Made by a program: the position numbers and the translations under genes. Source: Candidatus Enterococcus testudinis (lineage in GTDB: Bacteria > Bacillota > Bacilli > Lactobacillales > Enterococcaceae). Taken from it: a DNA stretch of 64,000 nucleotides. Under the pieces are notes generated by a model. The model was not told where the DNA came from. It worked only from the letters and a program-made list of their open reading frames with translations, and did no database searches. Location of the stretch: assembly GCF_002140915.1 (NCBI RefSeq), contig NZ_NGKU01000001.1:914697-978696 (forward strand), in the 5' to 3' direction. Positions 10,458 through 18,687 of this stretch are shown piece by piece. How positions within the stretch are numbered: position 1 is the stretch's first letter; every line of letters starts with the position of its first letter.

Positions 10458-10470
10458 TCGAACAACTTTG

Positions 10471-10500
10471 CAGAAACTCGTGAGAAATCGCGAGTTTCTG
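10471..10500 (+). other. Intercistronic hairpin between binding-protein and permease genes
   Basis: A perfect 10-bp stem (CAGAAACTCG with CGAGTTTCTG, 10-base loop) lies between the lipoprotein gene and the first permease, just ahead of its AAGGAGG. There is no T-run, so it is not a terminator in the strict sense. Such structures usually stabilise the upstream mRNA segment and give more binding protein than permease. Confidence 0.6.
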
Positions 10501-10518
10501 TGTTAAGGAGGAATCACA

Positions 10519-11394
10519 ATGAAAAATAAATCAAAAAATTGGTTTGCCAATGGCAATGCATTTATCACATTACCAGTGATTTTGATCACAGCATTGGTCT
10601 TTATCCCGATGATCTCAGCATTATTTACATCGTTCCAATCAGGTACGCCAACAGCGATGACCTTTAATGGTTTGGGAAATTATCAACGTATGATGAGCGA
10701 CTCAACCTTCAAAAAGGCCTTTGGCAATACCTTCCTATACTTATTGGTCCAAGTACCGATCATGCTGTTTTTGGCATTGGTCGTATCGAACATATTGAAC
10801 GACAAAAAGCTAAAATTCAAAGGCTTGTTCAGAACGGCATTGTTCTTGCCTTGTATCACATCTTTGGTTTCGTATTCTTTGATCATGAAAAGTTTGTTCT
10901 CGGCTAATGGTTTGGTGAATAATTTCTTGACCCAGATCAATGTCATCGACGCACCGATCCAATGGTTGACCGATCCTTTTTGGGCCAAAGTCTTGATCAT
11001 TTTCGCCATCACATGGCGTTGGACCGGCTACAATATGATTTTCTTCATTTCCGGCATGCAAAATATTGAACCTAGTATTTATGAAGCAGCAGAAATCGAC
11101 GGCGCAACAAAGTGGGATCAGTTTTTCAAAATCACGATTCCCAATTTGCGACCAATTATTCTTTTCACAACGATCACATCAACGATTGGTACATTGCAAT
11201 TATTTGATGAAGTCCAAAACATCACAGGCGGCGGTCCAGCAAATGCGACAACGACATTGTCTCAATATATCTATAACTTGAGCTATAAATTTACACCTAA
11301 CTTTGGTTATGCCGCAGCAGTTTCCTTTGTGATCGTGATTGCGATTGTTATCTTGTCTATCATTCAAACCAAAATAGGAGGGAAAGAAAATTGA
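10519..11394 (+). CDS. Sugar ABC transporter permease 1 (UgpA/MsmF type)
   Basis: 291 residues with about six membrane segments and the EAA loop that contacts the ATPase (EAAEIDGATKWDQFFKITIP, near residues 193-212). MalF/UgpA-like inner-membrane subunit of an oligosaccharide importer. Preceded by a good AAGGAGG. Its stop overlaps the TTG start of the second permease by 4 bp, indicating coupled translation. No ATPase gene accompanies the pair. Confidence 0.9.
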   Translation: MKNKSKNWFANGNAFITLPVILITALVFIPMISALFTSFQSGTPTAMTFNGLGNYQRMMSDSTFKKAFGNTFLYLLVQVPIMLFLALVVSNILNDKKLKFKGLFRTALFLPCITSLVSYSLIMKSLFSANGLVNNFLTQINVIDAPIQWLTDPFWAKVLIIFAITWRWTGYNMIFFISGMQNIEPSIYEAAEIDGATKWDQFFKITIPNLRPIILFTTITSTIGTLQLFDEVQNITGGGPANATTTLSQYIYNLSYKFTPNFGYAAAVSFVIVIAIVILSIIQTKIGGKEN

Positions 11395-12212
11395 AAACTT
11401 TATCGCTGACACTTAAATATCTCTTTTTGGCTATTTTGGCCTTCATTTCGATTTTTCCTTTTGTTTGGATGATCTTAGGGATGACCAACCAAACATTTGA
11501 TATTGTTGCTGGGAAAATAATGATTGGTGACCAATTGGTGATCAACTTCCAAAATCTCTTTGCATCAGATTTGAACTTTACTCGTGCTTTAGGCAACTCA
11601 GCCGTGATTGCGGTGATCACAACGGTCTTTGCGCTCTTGTTTTCTTCGATGGCAGGCTATGGGTTTGAGATCTATCGCACCAAGACCAAAGATCGAATCT
11701 TCAATATTTTATTACTATCTATGATGGTGCCATTCGCCGCATTGATGATTCCTTTGTATCGCATGTTCAGCAAATTAAGTGGGACACCGATCGGCATCAA
11801 TACGTTTGCAGTCGTGATCTTGCCTTCTGTTTGTACAGCATTCTTGATTTTCTTCTTCCGTCAGAATATCAAAGCATTTCCTAAAGAATTGGTGGAAGCA
11901 GCGAGAATCGATGGGTTGAATGAGCTGAATATTTTCTTGAGAGTCTATATGCCAACAGCCAAAAACACCTATGCAGCAGCTGCCATCATCACCTTTATGA
12001 ACAGCTGGAACAATTATTTATGGCCATTGGTGGCATTACAATCGCCAGATAAGCGGACGGTACCATTGGTGTTGTCAGCTATGGGTGCTTCTTATACACC
12101 TGACTATGGCATGATGATGTGCGGTATCGTGATTGCCACATTGCCGACAGCCATTATTTTCTTCGTCTTGCAAAAACAATTTGTTCAAGGCATGCTGGGT
12201 TCGGTGAAATAA
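11391..12212 (+). CDS. Sugar ABC transporter permease 2 (UgpE/MsmG type)
   Basis: 273 residues, about six membrane segments, EAA loop EAARIDGLNELNIFLRVYMP near residues 163-182. MalG-like partner of the preceding permease. Starts with TTG in a TTGA overlap with the upstream stop, with AGGAGGG about 8 bases before. The next gene is the GH36 enzyme, 27 bases downstream. Confidence 0.9.
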   Translation: MKTLSLTLKYLFLAILAFISIFPFVWMILGMTNQTFDIVAGKIMIGDQLVINFQNLFASDLNFTRALGNSAVIAVITTVFALLFSSMAGYGFEIYRTKTKDRIFNILLLSMMVPFAALMIPLYRMFSKLSGTPIGINTFAVVILPSVCTAFLIFFFRQNIKAFPKELVEAARIDGLNELNIFLRVYMPTAKNTYAAAAIITFMNSWNNYLWPLVALQSPDKRTVPLVLSAMGASYTPDYGMMMCGIVIATLPTAIIFFVLQKQFVQGMLGSVK

Positions 12213-12239
12213 ACAATAATCAATAAAAGAGGGAAAACG

Positions 12240-14423
12240 ATGATTACATTTGATCAAACAAAAGGTACCTTTCATTTAAGTAATGGACAGATCAGCTATG
12301 TGATGCAGATCGAAGATGGCGGCAACCTTGCCCATATCTATTATGGCAAACAATTGGCGGACTATTCAGGAGGCTATCGTTATCCACGCGTAGACCGATC
12401 ATTTTCACCCAATCCGCCTGATAGTACGGATCGCTTATTCTCGTTAGACACGTTGATGATGGAATTTCCGGGCAATGGTTTTGGCGACTTTCGTGAAGCA
12501 GCTTATGATATTCGACATAACGATGGCAGCCATGTCACACATTTTGTATATCAAGAGCATCAAATTATGCAAGGAAAGCCGTCCATAGCTGGTCTGCCGC
12601 AAACCCATGGTGAGGCAGAAGCGATTGAAACATTGTGTCTATCATTGGTGGATGAAACGGCTAAAGTAGAGTTGAAATTGTTTTACTCGATTTTTGCAGA
12701 TACTGCGGCCATCGTGCGCTCCAGCCAATTGATCAACCATCATGAAGCGCAAGTAAGCATCGAACAATTTGCCAGCCAGTCATTGGATTTTCCCAATCGT
12801 CCGTTAGACTTGATCCATCTCCACGGTGCATGGGCTAGAGAACGGCAAATCACCCGTGAACCTATCCAGATTGGCACCAAACGGTTAGACAGCAAGCGAG
12901 GCGCTAGTAGTCATCAGCAAAATCCATTTAGTATTGTGGCTGACCCGCAAACAACGGAAAACCAAGGAGAATGCTTTGGCTTCAGCCTCTTGTACAGCGG
13001 CAGTCACGAAACGATCATCCAGCGCGATCCCTACCAGCAGACCAGAGTCGTGATGGGGATCAATAGTTACCATTTCAATTGGCAACTCAATCATGGGGAA
13101 GTCTTTCAAGCACCTGAAGTTGTGATTGCTTATAGTGACCAAGGATTGAATCAACTCTCGCATGTCTATCACAATTTTTATGATCAGCATCTGATTCGTG
13201 GTACTTACAAAAATCAGGAACGGCCAATCTTGATCAACAATTGGGAAGCCACTTACTTTGATTTCAATGAAGACAAATTGGAGCAGCTAGTTTCAGAAGC
13301 CAAAGACTTAGGCATCGAATTATTTGTCCTTGATGATGGCTGGTTTGGCAAGCGAGAAGACGATCGGACTTCTCTTGGCGATTGGGTGGAAAATGAAGGA
13401 AAATTGGCTTCTGGTCTTGCCGGATTTGCCAACAAGGTCAAAGACAAAGGCATGCAATTCGGCTTGTGGCTTGAACCAGAAATGATGTCAGGCGACAGTG
13501 ATTTATACCGTGCCCATCCAGAGTGGCGCTTAGAAGTACCAAATCGACAACCGTCATTGAGCCGCAGTCAATACGTGCTAGATTTTTCACGACAAGATGT
13601 CCGCGATCATATCTATCGTCAATTACAGGACCTATTCGATCGTGTGCCAATCGATTACATCAAATGGGATATGAACCGCAATATGTCTGATGTCTATTCG
13701 CTGTTATTGGCGCCAGCACAGCAGGGAGAAGTCGCCCATCGCTATATGTTAGGGCTATACGACTTTTTGGAAACACTGACCACTACTTACCCACATATTT
13801 TATTTGAAGGCTGCTCTGGCGGGGGAGGACGTTTCGATGCAGGGTTCTTATACTATATGCCGCAAATCTGGACCAGCGACAATACCGATGCGATTGCACG
13901 GTTGAAGATCCAGTATGGTACTAGTTTGGTTTATCCACCATCGACCATGGGTTCTCATGTATCGGCAGTGCCCAACCATCAAACCCACCGCAATACCGAT
14001 CTTTCGATTAGAGGCCATGTGGCGATGTCTGGATTATTGGGCTACGAATTAGACTTGACACAATTGTCAACAGAGGAAAAAGCAGTGATTACAGAGCAAA
14101 TCAGTTTCTACAAAAAACACCGCAGATTACTGCAATTCGGTACATTTGTGCGTTTGCTCAGTCCTTTTGACGGCAATGATACGGCGTGGATGTACATCTC
14201 CAAAGACCAATCAGAAGCCTTAGTGTTTTATTTCCGTGTATTGGCTGAAGCCTCGGCACCATTTGTCACGTTGAAGCTGCAAGGATTGGCTGCTGAAAAG
14301 CAATATGAGTCTGACTATGGGGTGATTGGTGGCGATGAATTGATGCAAATGGGGATCTATATCGATCCGCATTTGGCAGGGGATTATGTGTCTCAGATGA
14401 TTCATTTTAAAGTGATTGAGTAA
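12240..14423 (+). CDS. Alpha-galactosidase (GH36)
   Basis: 727 residues, the usual size of bacterial GH36 enzymes. An N-terminal beta-sandwich domain precedes a TIM barrel containing FVLDDGWFGKR, the nucleophile in IKWDMNRN (Asp477) and the acid/base in WTSDNTDAI (Asp547), plus the CSGGGGRFDAG loop. It removes terminal alpha-galactosyl units from raffinose-family oligosaccharides or melibiose. No signal peptide, so it acts on substrate imported by the preceding ABC system. Last gene of the operon, closed by a terminator. Commonly named aga, rafA or melA; the exact one cannot be told. Confidence 0.93.
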   Translation: MITFDQTKGTFHLSNGQISYVMQIEDGGNLAHIYYGKQLADYSGGYRYPRVDRSFSPNPPDSTDRLFSLDTLMMEFPGNGFGDFREAAYDIRHNDGSHVTHFVYQEHQIMQGKPSIAGLPQTHGEAEAIETLCLSLVDETAKVELKLFYSIFADTAAIVRSSQLINHHEAQVSIEQFASQSLDFPNRPLDLIHLHGAWARERQITREPIQIGTKRLDSKRGASSHQQNPFSIVADPQTTENQGECFGFSLLYSGSHETIIQRDPYQQTRVVMGINSYHFNWQLNHGEVFQAPEVVIAYSDQGLNQLSHVYHNFYDQHLIRGTYKNQERPILINNWEATYFDFNEDKLEQLVSEAKDLGIELFVLDDGWFGKREDDRTSLGDWVENEGKLASGLAGFANKVKDKGMQFGLWLEPEMMSGDSDLYRAHPEWRLEVPNRQPSLSRSQYVLDFSRQDVRDHIYRQLQDLFDRVPIDYIKWDMNRNMSDVYSLLLAPAQQGEVAHRYMLGLYDFLETLTTTYPHILFEGCSGGGGRFDAGFLYYMPQIWTSDNTDAIARLKIQYGTSLVYPPSTMGSHVSAVPNHQTHRNTDLSIRGHVAMSGLLGYELDLTQLSTEEKAVITEQISFYKKHRRLLQFGTFVRLLSPFDGNDTAWMYISKDQSEALVFYFRVLAEASAPFVTLKLQGLAAEKQYESDYGVIGGDELMQMGIYIDPHLAGDYVSQMIHFKVIE

Positions 14424-14443
14424 AAGTTGGTTGAATGAAGTAA

Positions 14444-14497
14444 AAAAAAGAAAGACAAGATCAAAGGCAAAGCTTTTGGTGCTTGTTTTTCTTTTTT
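14444..14497. terminator. Bidirectional terminator
   Basis: A 16-bp A/T-flanked stem (14444-14459 with 14482-14497, one G-T wobble) encloses a 22-base loop region. It separates the GH36 gene from the convergent AraC regulator. Confidence 0.75.
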
Positions 14498-14512
14498 ATT
14501 TCTTGCGTTGAT

Positions 14513-15457
14513 TTACAAACTAGTAACATTACTAGGTCTCTTTCGATAGTCCGAAGGGGTCAGACTGGTCTCTTTTTTAAAGACAATTGTGAAATAATTC
14601 GCATCGTCAAATCCCGTTTCAAGAGCGATATCAATAATCTTTAAATGCGTATTCAATAAGAGATATTCAGCTTTTTTGATCCGCATCTGATTTAAGTATG
14701 TAAAAAATGAAACCCGGAAATTCTTTTTAAAGAATCGGCAAAAATGCTCTTTACTATAACCTATATGCATACTTATTTCCTCAAGTGTAATATGACTTTT
14801 ATAGTTTTCTTCTATATACAATAGCGTCTTTTTGCATTTATAGGAGTTTAGATAGCTTTTGCTATCTTGAATATTTTTATTCCCGCTTATTTGAGACGTA
14901 TTTGATAAAACTGCTTGAAAGAAAATATAGAGATTTGATTTTAAGGAAAGCTCGTATAAAGGCGCTTTAAGGGCAAACAAATCAATGATTTTGATCACGC
15001 TTCCTTGAATATCTTGATAAAATGCGTTCTTTTCATGAAAATACATGGCAGGTTGATTGATATTTTGAAAGAGCGGGTCAAAATAAGATTGTTGAATATG
15101 ATCAGTTACACGGCTTTCAATAAATGATTTATCAAATACAATCGCAAAAAAAGCACACGGACTTTCTTGATCATGCATTGCTTCATGAAGTAGATTCGAT
15201 GGAATGTATAGGATATCTCCGGCTTTTACTTTGAAAGATGTCTCTTCTATATTGACAATCATACGCCCTCGACAAATGTACAAAATTTCTAGTTCTCGAT
15301 GCCAATGCTTATGTATCATATTTTTTTGACCACTTTGATGATTGGTGAAATGAACAGCGATGGGAAATAGACTATCGCCATGTTCAGTTATCTCTTTCAA
15401 AGTGGTATCAATATCGTTTTCATTTGGATTTGGGGTGAAAATATATTTTTTTTGCAC
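14513..15457 (-). CDS. AraC-family transcriptional regulator with cupin sensor domain
   Basis: 314 residues. The N-terminal part (about 30-150) looks like an AraC-type cupin ligand-binding domain (HKHWHRELEILYICRGRM, then IPSNLLHEAMH). The C-terminal 100 residues contain two helix-turn-helix motifs (LEEISMHIGYSKEHFCRFFK and IDIALETGFDDANYFTIVFK). Divergently transcribed from the second sugar ABC operon, which it probably activates. A 13-bp direct repeat and a cre-like site lie in the 112-bp spacer between them. Confidence 0.9.
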   Translation of the reverse strand: MQKKYIFTPNPNENDIDTTLKEITEHGDSLFPIAVHFTNHQSGQKNMIHKHWHRELEILYICRGRMIVNIEETSFKVKAGDILYIPSNLLHEAMHDQESPCAFFAIVFDKSFIESRVTDHIQQSYFDPLFQNINQPAMYFHEKNAFYQDIQGSVIKIIDLFALKAPLYELSLKSNLYIFFQAVLSNTSQISGNKNIQDSKSYLNSYKCKKTLLYIEENYKSHITLEEISMHIGYSKEHFCRFFKKNFRVSFFTYLNQMRIKKAEYLLLNTHLKIIDIALETGFDDANYFTIVFKKETSLTPSDYRKRPSNVTSL

Positions 15458-15474
15458 ACGAATCTTCCTCTCTC

Positions 15475-15540
15475 ATATCAATATAATAAGGTATTATGAT
15501 TAAAATAGCGATTACATTTGGTATTAAATATCAATATAAT
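15475..15540. promoter_or_regulatory. Divergent control region: 13-bp direct repeat plus cre-like site
   Basis: ATATCAATATAAT occurs identically at 15475-15487 and 15528-15540, start-to-start distance 53 bp (about five helical turns). The second copy ends in TATAAT, a plausible -10 for the importer operon, with only a poor -35 (TTACAT, 15512-15517), as expected for an activator-dependent promoter. Between the repeats, 15503-15516 read on the minus strand (TGTAATCGCTATTT) matches 12 of 14 cre positions. AraC and CcpA control is inferred. Confidence 0.5.
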
Positions 15541-15569
15541 CTATTTGTAGTATAAACCAAAGGAGGAAA

Positions 15570-16856
15570 ATGATGAAAACGAAAATGGTGTTTAGATCAA
15601 TAGTTTTGTGTATGTCTTTGGGACTAATGAGTGGTTGTGGGAACAACGAGAATGATGCATCTGGTGATGGAGGTTTGACATTGGAAGTATTCAATATAAA
15701 AACCGAAACTGCAGAGCAAATGGATAATCTTGTGAAAAGCTTTGAAGAAAGTCATCCTGATATCAAAATTAACATGACTACTGTCGGTGGTGGGACGGAT
15801 GCGACTGCTGCTATGCAATCCAAATTTTCTTCAGGAGATGAGCCAGATATCTTTATGCTCGGCGGACTAGCGGATACGCAAACATGGGAACATAAATTAT
15901 ATGATCTAAGTGATACGGATCTAGCGAAAAATGCGATAGAAGGTACCCTTGAAGGGGCCACATTGAATGATATTCACTATGGGGTACCGATGAATATTGA
16001 AGGCTATGGATGGTTGATCAATAAAGACATATTTGAAGAAGCAAATATAGATAGTTCTACTTTGGATACTTATGAGGGTCTAAAGACTGCCGTTGAGGCA
16101 CTAGATCAAAAGAAAGAAGAATTAGGATTATCGGGTGTATTTGGGTTTAGTGGTGGTGAAACATGGGTAGACAGTCAATTTAGTTCGAATTTTTTTGCAC
16201 CTGAATTTAATGACAGTTTAGGTGAGACATATGAAGCAACAGAATTAAAATTGACTTATGCAGAAACGATGAAAAACTACCTTGATTTAGCCATCAAATA
16301 TAACGCTCAGCCCTTAGAATCAATGGACTATAGTACATCTGTTGAGGAACTATTTGCAGGTGGTAAAGTGGCAATCATTCATCAGGGAAATTGGATTGTA
16401 CCGACTTTGAATAGTTTAGATGAATCTTTTTCTAAAGAGAAGCTATCGATTGTTCCTATGACAGTTGAGTCAGAAGGGGAAAGCAAAATCGTTGCTGGTC
16501 CGGCTTGGTTTTGGGGTGTAAACAAAGACAAGGATCAAGAGGTTATTGATGCATCGATCGAATTTTTAACTTGGATGTATACAGATGAAGAGGCGATGGA
16601 TGCAATCATCAACGACTTCGAATTTATACCGGCCTATACGAATTTCTCAAGTGATGCAATAACGGATCCACTTTCAAAAGAAATTTATACGTATCTCAGT
16701 GATGGTCGCACAGTTCCTTGGGTACACAATTCTTATCCAGATGGATATGGTCAAAATGTGTTCGGCGTAAATCTTCAAGCCTATGCAGCAAATCAACTTT
16801 CATGGTCTGACTTTACAGATGTGTTAAAGACGAGCTGGGCAGAAGAACGAAAATAA
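15570..16856 (+). CDS. Sugar ABC transporter substrate-binding lipoprotein
   Basis: 428 residues with a lipoprotein signal peptide ending in the lipobox LMSGC and a family-1 solute-binding domain (LTLEVFNIKTETAEQM onwards; GAWFWGV-like GPAWFWGVNKD near residue 310). Collects an oligosaccharide for the permeases encoded next. Two adjacent ATGs (15570 and 15573) follow AGGAGG; the first is used here. The GH31 enzyme at the operon end points to alpha-xylosides or alpha-glucosides as ligand (inference). Confidence 0.9.
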   Translation: MMKTKMVFRSIVLCMSLGLMSGCGNNENDASGDGGLTLEVFNIKTETAEQMDNLVKSFEESHPDIKINMTTVGGGTDATAAMQSKFSSGDEPDIFMLGGLADTQTWEHKLYDLSDTDLAKNAIEGTLEGATLNDIHYGVPMNIEGYGWLINKDIFEEANIDSSTLDTYEGLKTAVEALDQKKEELGLSGVFGFSGGETWVDSQFSSNFFAPEFNDSLGETYEATELKLTYAETMKNYLDLAIKYNAQPLESMDYSTSVEELFAGGKVAIIHQGNWIVPTLNSLDESFSKEKLSIVPMTVESEGESKIVAGPAWFWGVNKDKDQEVIDASIEFLTWMYTDEEAMDAIINDFEFIPAYTNFSSDAITDPLSKEIYTYLSDGRTVPWVHNSYPDGYGQNVFGVNLQAYAANQLSWSDFTDVLKTSWAEERK

Positions 16857-16863
16857 TGGTATG

Positions 16864-16899
16864 TGGCTAGATAAGTATAAAGAACAACTTCTCTAGCCA
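16864..16899 (+). other. Intercistronic hairpin between binding-protein and permease genes
   Basis: TGGCTAGA (16864-16871) pairs with TCTAGCCA (16892-16899) around a 20-base loop. As in the first importer operon, the structure sits just after the binding-protein gene and has no T-tract, suggesting differential expression rather than full termination. Confidence 0.5.
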
Positions 16900-16932
16900 T
16901 ATTCTTCAGAAAAAAACATGAGGGGGATGCAC

Positions 16933-17799
16933 ATGTTAACAAATCGTTCAAAATCATTTTGGTTATTATTAACACCTGCATTGATTGGCTTGATCGTTGT
17001 ATTGTTTATACCATTAATTACAGGTGGCTATTATTCTTTAACTGATTGGAATGGCAATACGGTTGGCTCTTTTATCGGATTAGAAAATTATTTGCGGGCG
17101 TTTAAAGATAAAGCATTCATAGACAGTTTGCTGTTTACTGCTAAATTTTCAATTTATAGTGTCTTATTGATCAATATCATTGCCTTGTTACTTGCGACAT
17201 TAGTGACACAAAAACTAGGTAAGTGGACAACGTTGTTTCGAACTATTTTCTTTATGCCCAATTTAATTGGCGGAATCATTTTGGGTTTTATCTGGCAATT
17301 TATTTTTAATAAAGCATTCGAAAGTATTGCGGAAGTGACAGGGTTGACATTTTTCGAAGGCTGGTTAAATACGCCAGAGACTGGATTCTGGGGATTGGTT
17401 ATATTATTTGTTTGGCAAATGAGCGGGTATATGATGCTGATTTATATTTCTTTTCTGAACAATATTCCAGAAGAAATACTTGAAGCTGCGGATATGGACG
17501 GTGCCAACCCATTTCAAATTTTCTTTCGCATCAAACTACCTATGTTGATGCCTGCATTCACAGTCACATTGTTTTTAACGCTCTCAAATGCCTTCAAAAT
17601 TTATGATCAGAATTTAGCCTTAACGCAAGGGGGACCGTATAATTCAACACAAATGGCTGCGATGAATATATATAACGAGGCATTTTCTATGCGTAAGATG
17701 GGCTATGCTCAATCGAAGGCTGTTATTTTCTTAGTGATTATTGTCATTATTTCCATTGTTCAGATATCTATGACCAGGAGAAAGGAGATCAGTGCATGA
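16933..17799 (+). CDS. Sugar ABC transporter permease 1
   Basis: 288 residues, about six membrane segments, EAA loop EAADMDGANPFQIFFRIKLP near residues 187-206. MalF/UgpA type. Three in-frame ATGs occur (16918, 16927, 16933); 16933 is chosen because the GAGGGGG Shine-Dalgarno at 16920-16926 is correctly spaced only for it. Overlaps the next permease by 4 bp (ATGA). Confidence 0.88.
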   Translation: MLTNRSKSFWLLLTPALIGLIVVLFIPLITGGYYSLTDWNGNTVGSFIGLENYLRAFKDKAFIDSLLFTAKFSIYSVLLINIIALLLATLVTQKLGKWTTLFRTIFFMPNLIGGIILGFIWQFIFNKAFESIAEVTGLTFFEGWLNTPETGFWGLVILFVWQMSGYMMLIYISFLNNIPEEILEAADMDGANPFQIFFRIKLPMLMPAFTVTLFLTLSNAFKIYDQNLALTQGGPYNSTQMAAMNIYNEAFSMRKMGYAQSKAVIFLVIIVIISIVQISMTRRKEISA

Positions 17800-18677
17800 C
17801 GAATCAAACGATTGAACCCAAACATGCAGCAGTTCAAAAGAGAACAGGCGTGAATAGAAAAAGAAAAAACAGAAAAAAATGTATCATTATTTTGTCCGGC
17901 ATACTTATTGCACTTCTCTGGTTTTATCCTTTCTTTCTTATATTTATTAACTCGTTTAAGTCAAAAGCAGAAATTTTTCAAAATACATTGACTTTACCTA
18001 AGCAACTCTCATTTGTGAATTATGGTGAAGCGCTAGATAAGTTAGACTTTGTAAGAAGTGCTGCAAACTCATTGATCATAACAATAGGATCCTTGATACT
18101 CATTGTATTTGTTTCATCAATGGCAGCTTATGCACTTTCAAGAAATACTAGTCGAATCAGTAGTTTTATTTATTTCATTATCGCTATCGGTCTCTTGATA
18201 CCCTTTCAAGGAATAATGATTCCTTTGATATCGTTGTTTGGTAAGGTAAGTATGCTGAACAGACCAGGATTGATGATCATGTATTTAGGATTAGCGACAA
18301 GTATGTCCACATTTCTTTATTATGGTGCATTAAGAGGAATTCCAAAGTCATTAGATGAAGCAGCAGTAATCGACGGGGCGAATACGTTTCAGATTTATTG
18401 GAAAGTCATCTTTCCTTTGCTCTCACCAACGACAGTGACAGTCATTGTGTTGAATGCACTTTGGTTTTGGAATGATTATCTACTTCCTTCTTTAAGCGTA
18501 AACAAAGAAGGCATGTATACCATTCCCCTCAAAATGTTTTATTTCTTTGGAGAGTTCAACAAGCAATGGCATTTAGCTTTGGCCGCTTTGGTCATCGTTG
18601 TTCTACCAATTATCATCTTATTTATTATATTACAAAAATACGTAGTAAAAGGCATTTCTGACGGTGCTGTGAAGTAG
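17796..18677 (+). CDS. Sugar ABC transporter permease 2
   Basis: 293 residues. A basic N-terminal cytoplasmic stretch of about 30 residues (RKRKNRKK) precedes about six membrane segments, with EAA loop DEAAVIDGANTFQIYWKVIF near residues 187-206. MalG type, translationally coupled to the preceding permease. No ATPase gene follows; the operon continues directly with a glycoside hydrolase. Confidence 0.9.
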   Translation: MTNQTIEPKHAAVQKRTGVNRKRKNRKKCIIILSGILIALLWFYPFFLIFINSFKSKAEIFQNTLTLPKQLSFVNYGEALDKLDFVRSAANSLIITIGSLILIVFVSSMAAYALSRNTSRISSFIYFIIAIGLLIPFQGIMIPLISLFGKVSMLNRPGLMIMYLGLATSMSTFLYYGALRGIPKSLDEAAVIDGANTFQIYWKVIFPLLSPTTVTVIVLNALWFWNDYLLPSLSVNKEGMYTIPLKMFYFFGEFNKQWHLALAALVIVVLPIIILFIILQKYVVKGISDGAVK

Positions 18678-18687
18678 GAGGAAAAAA

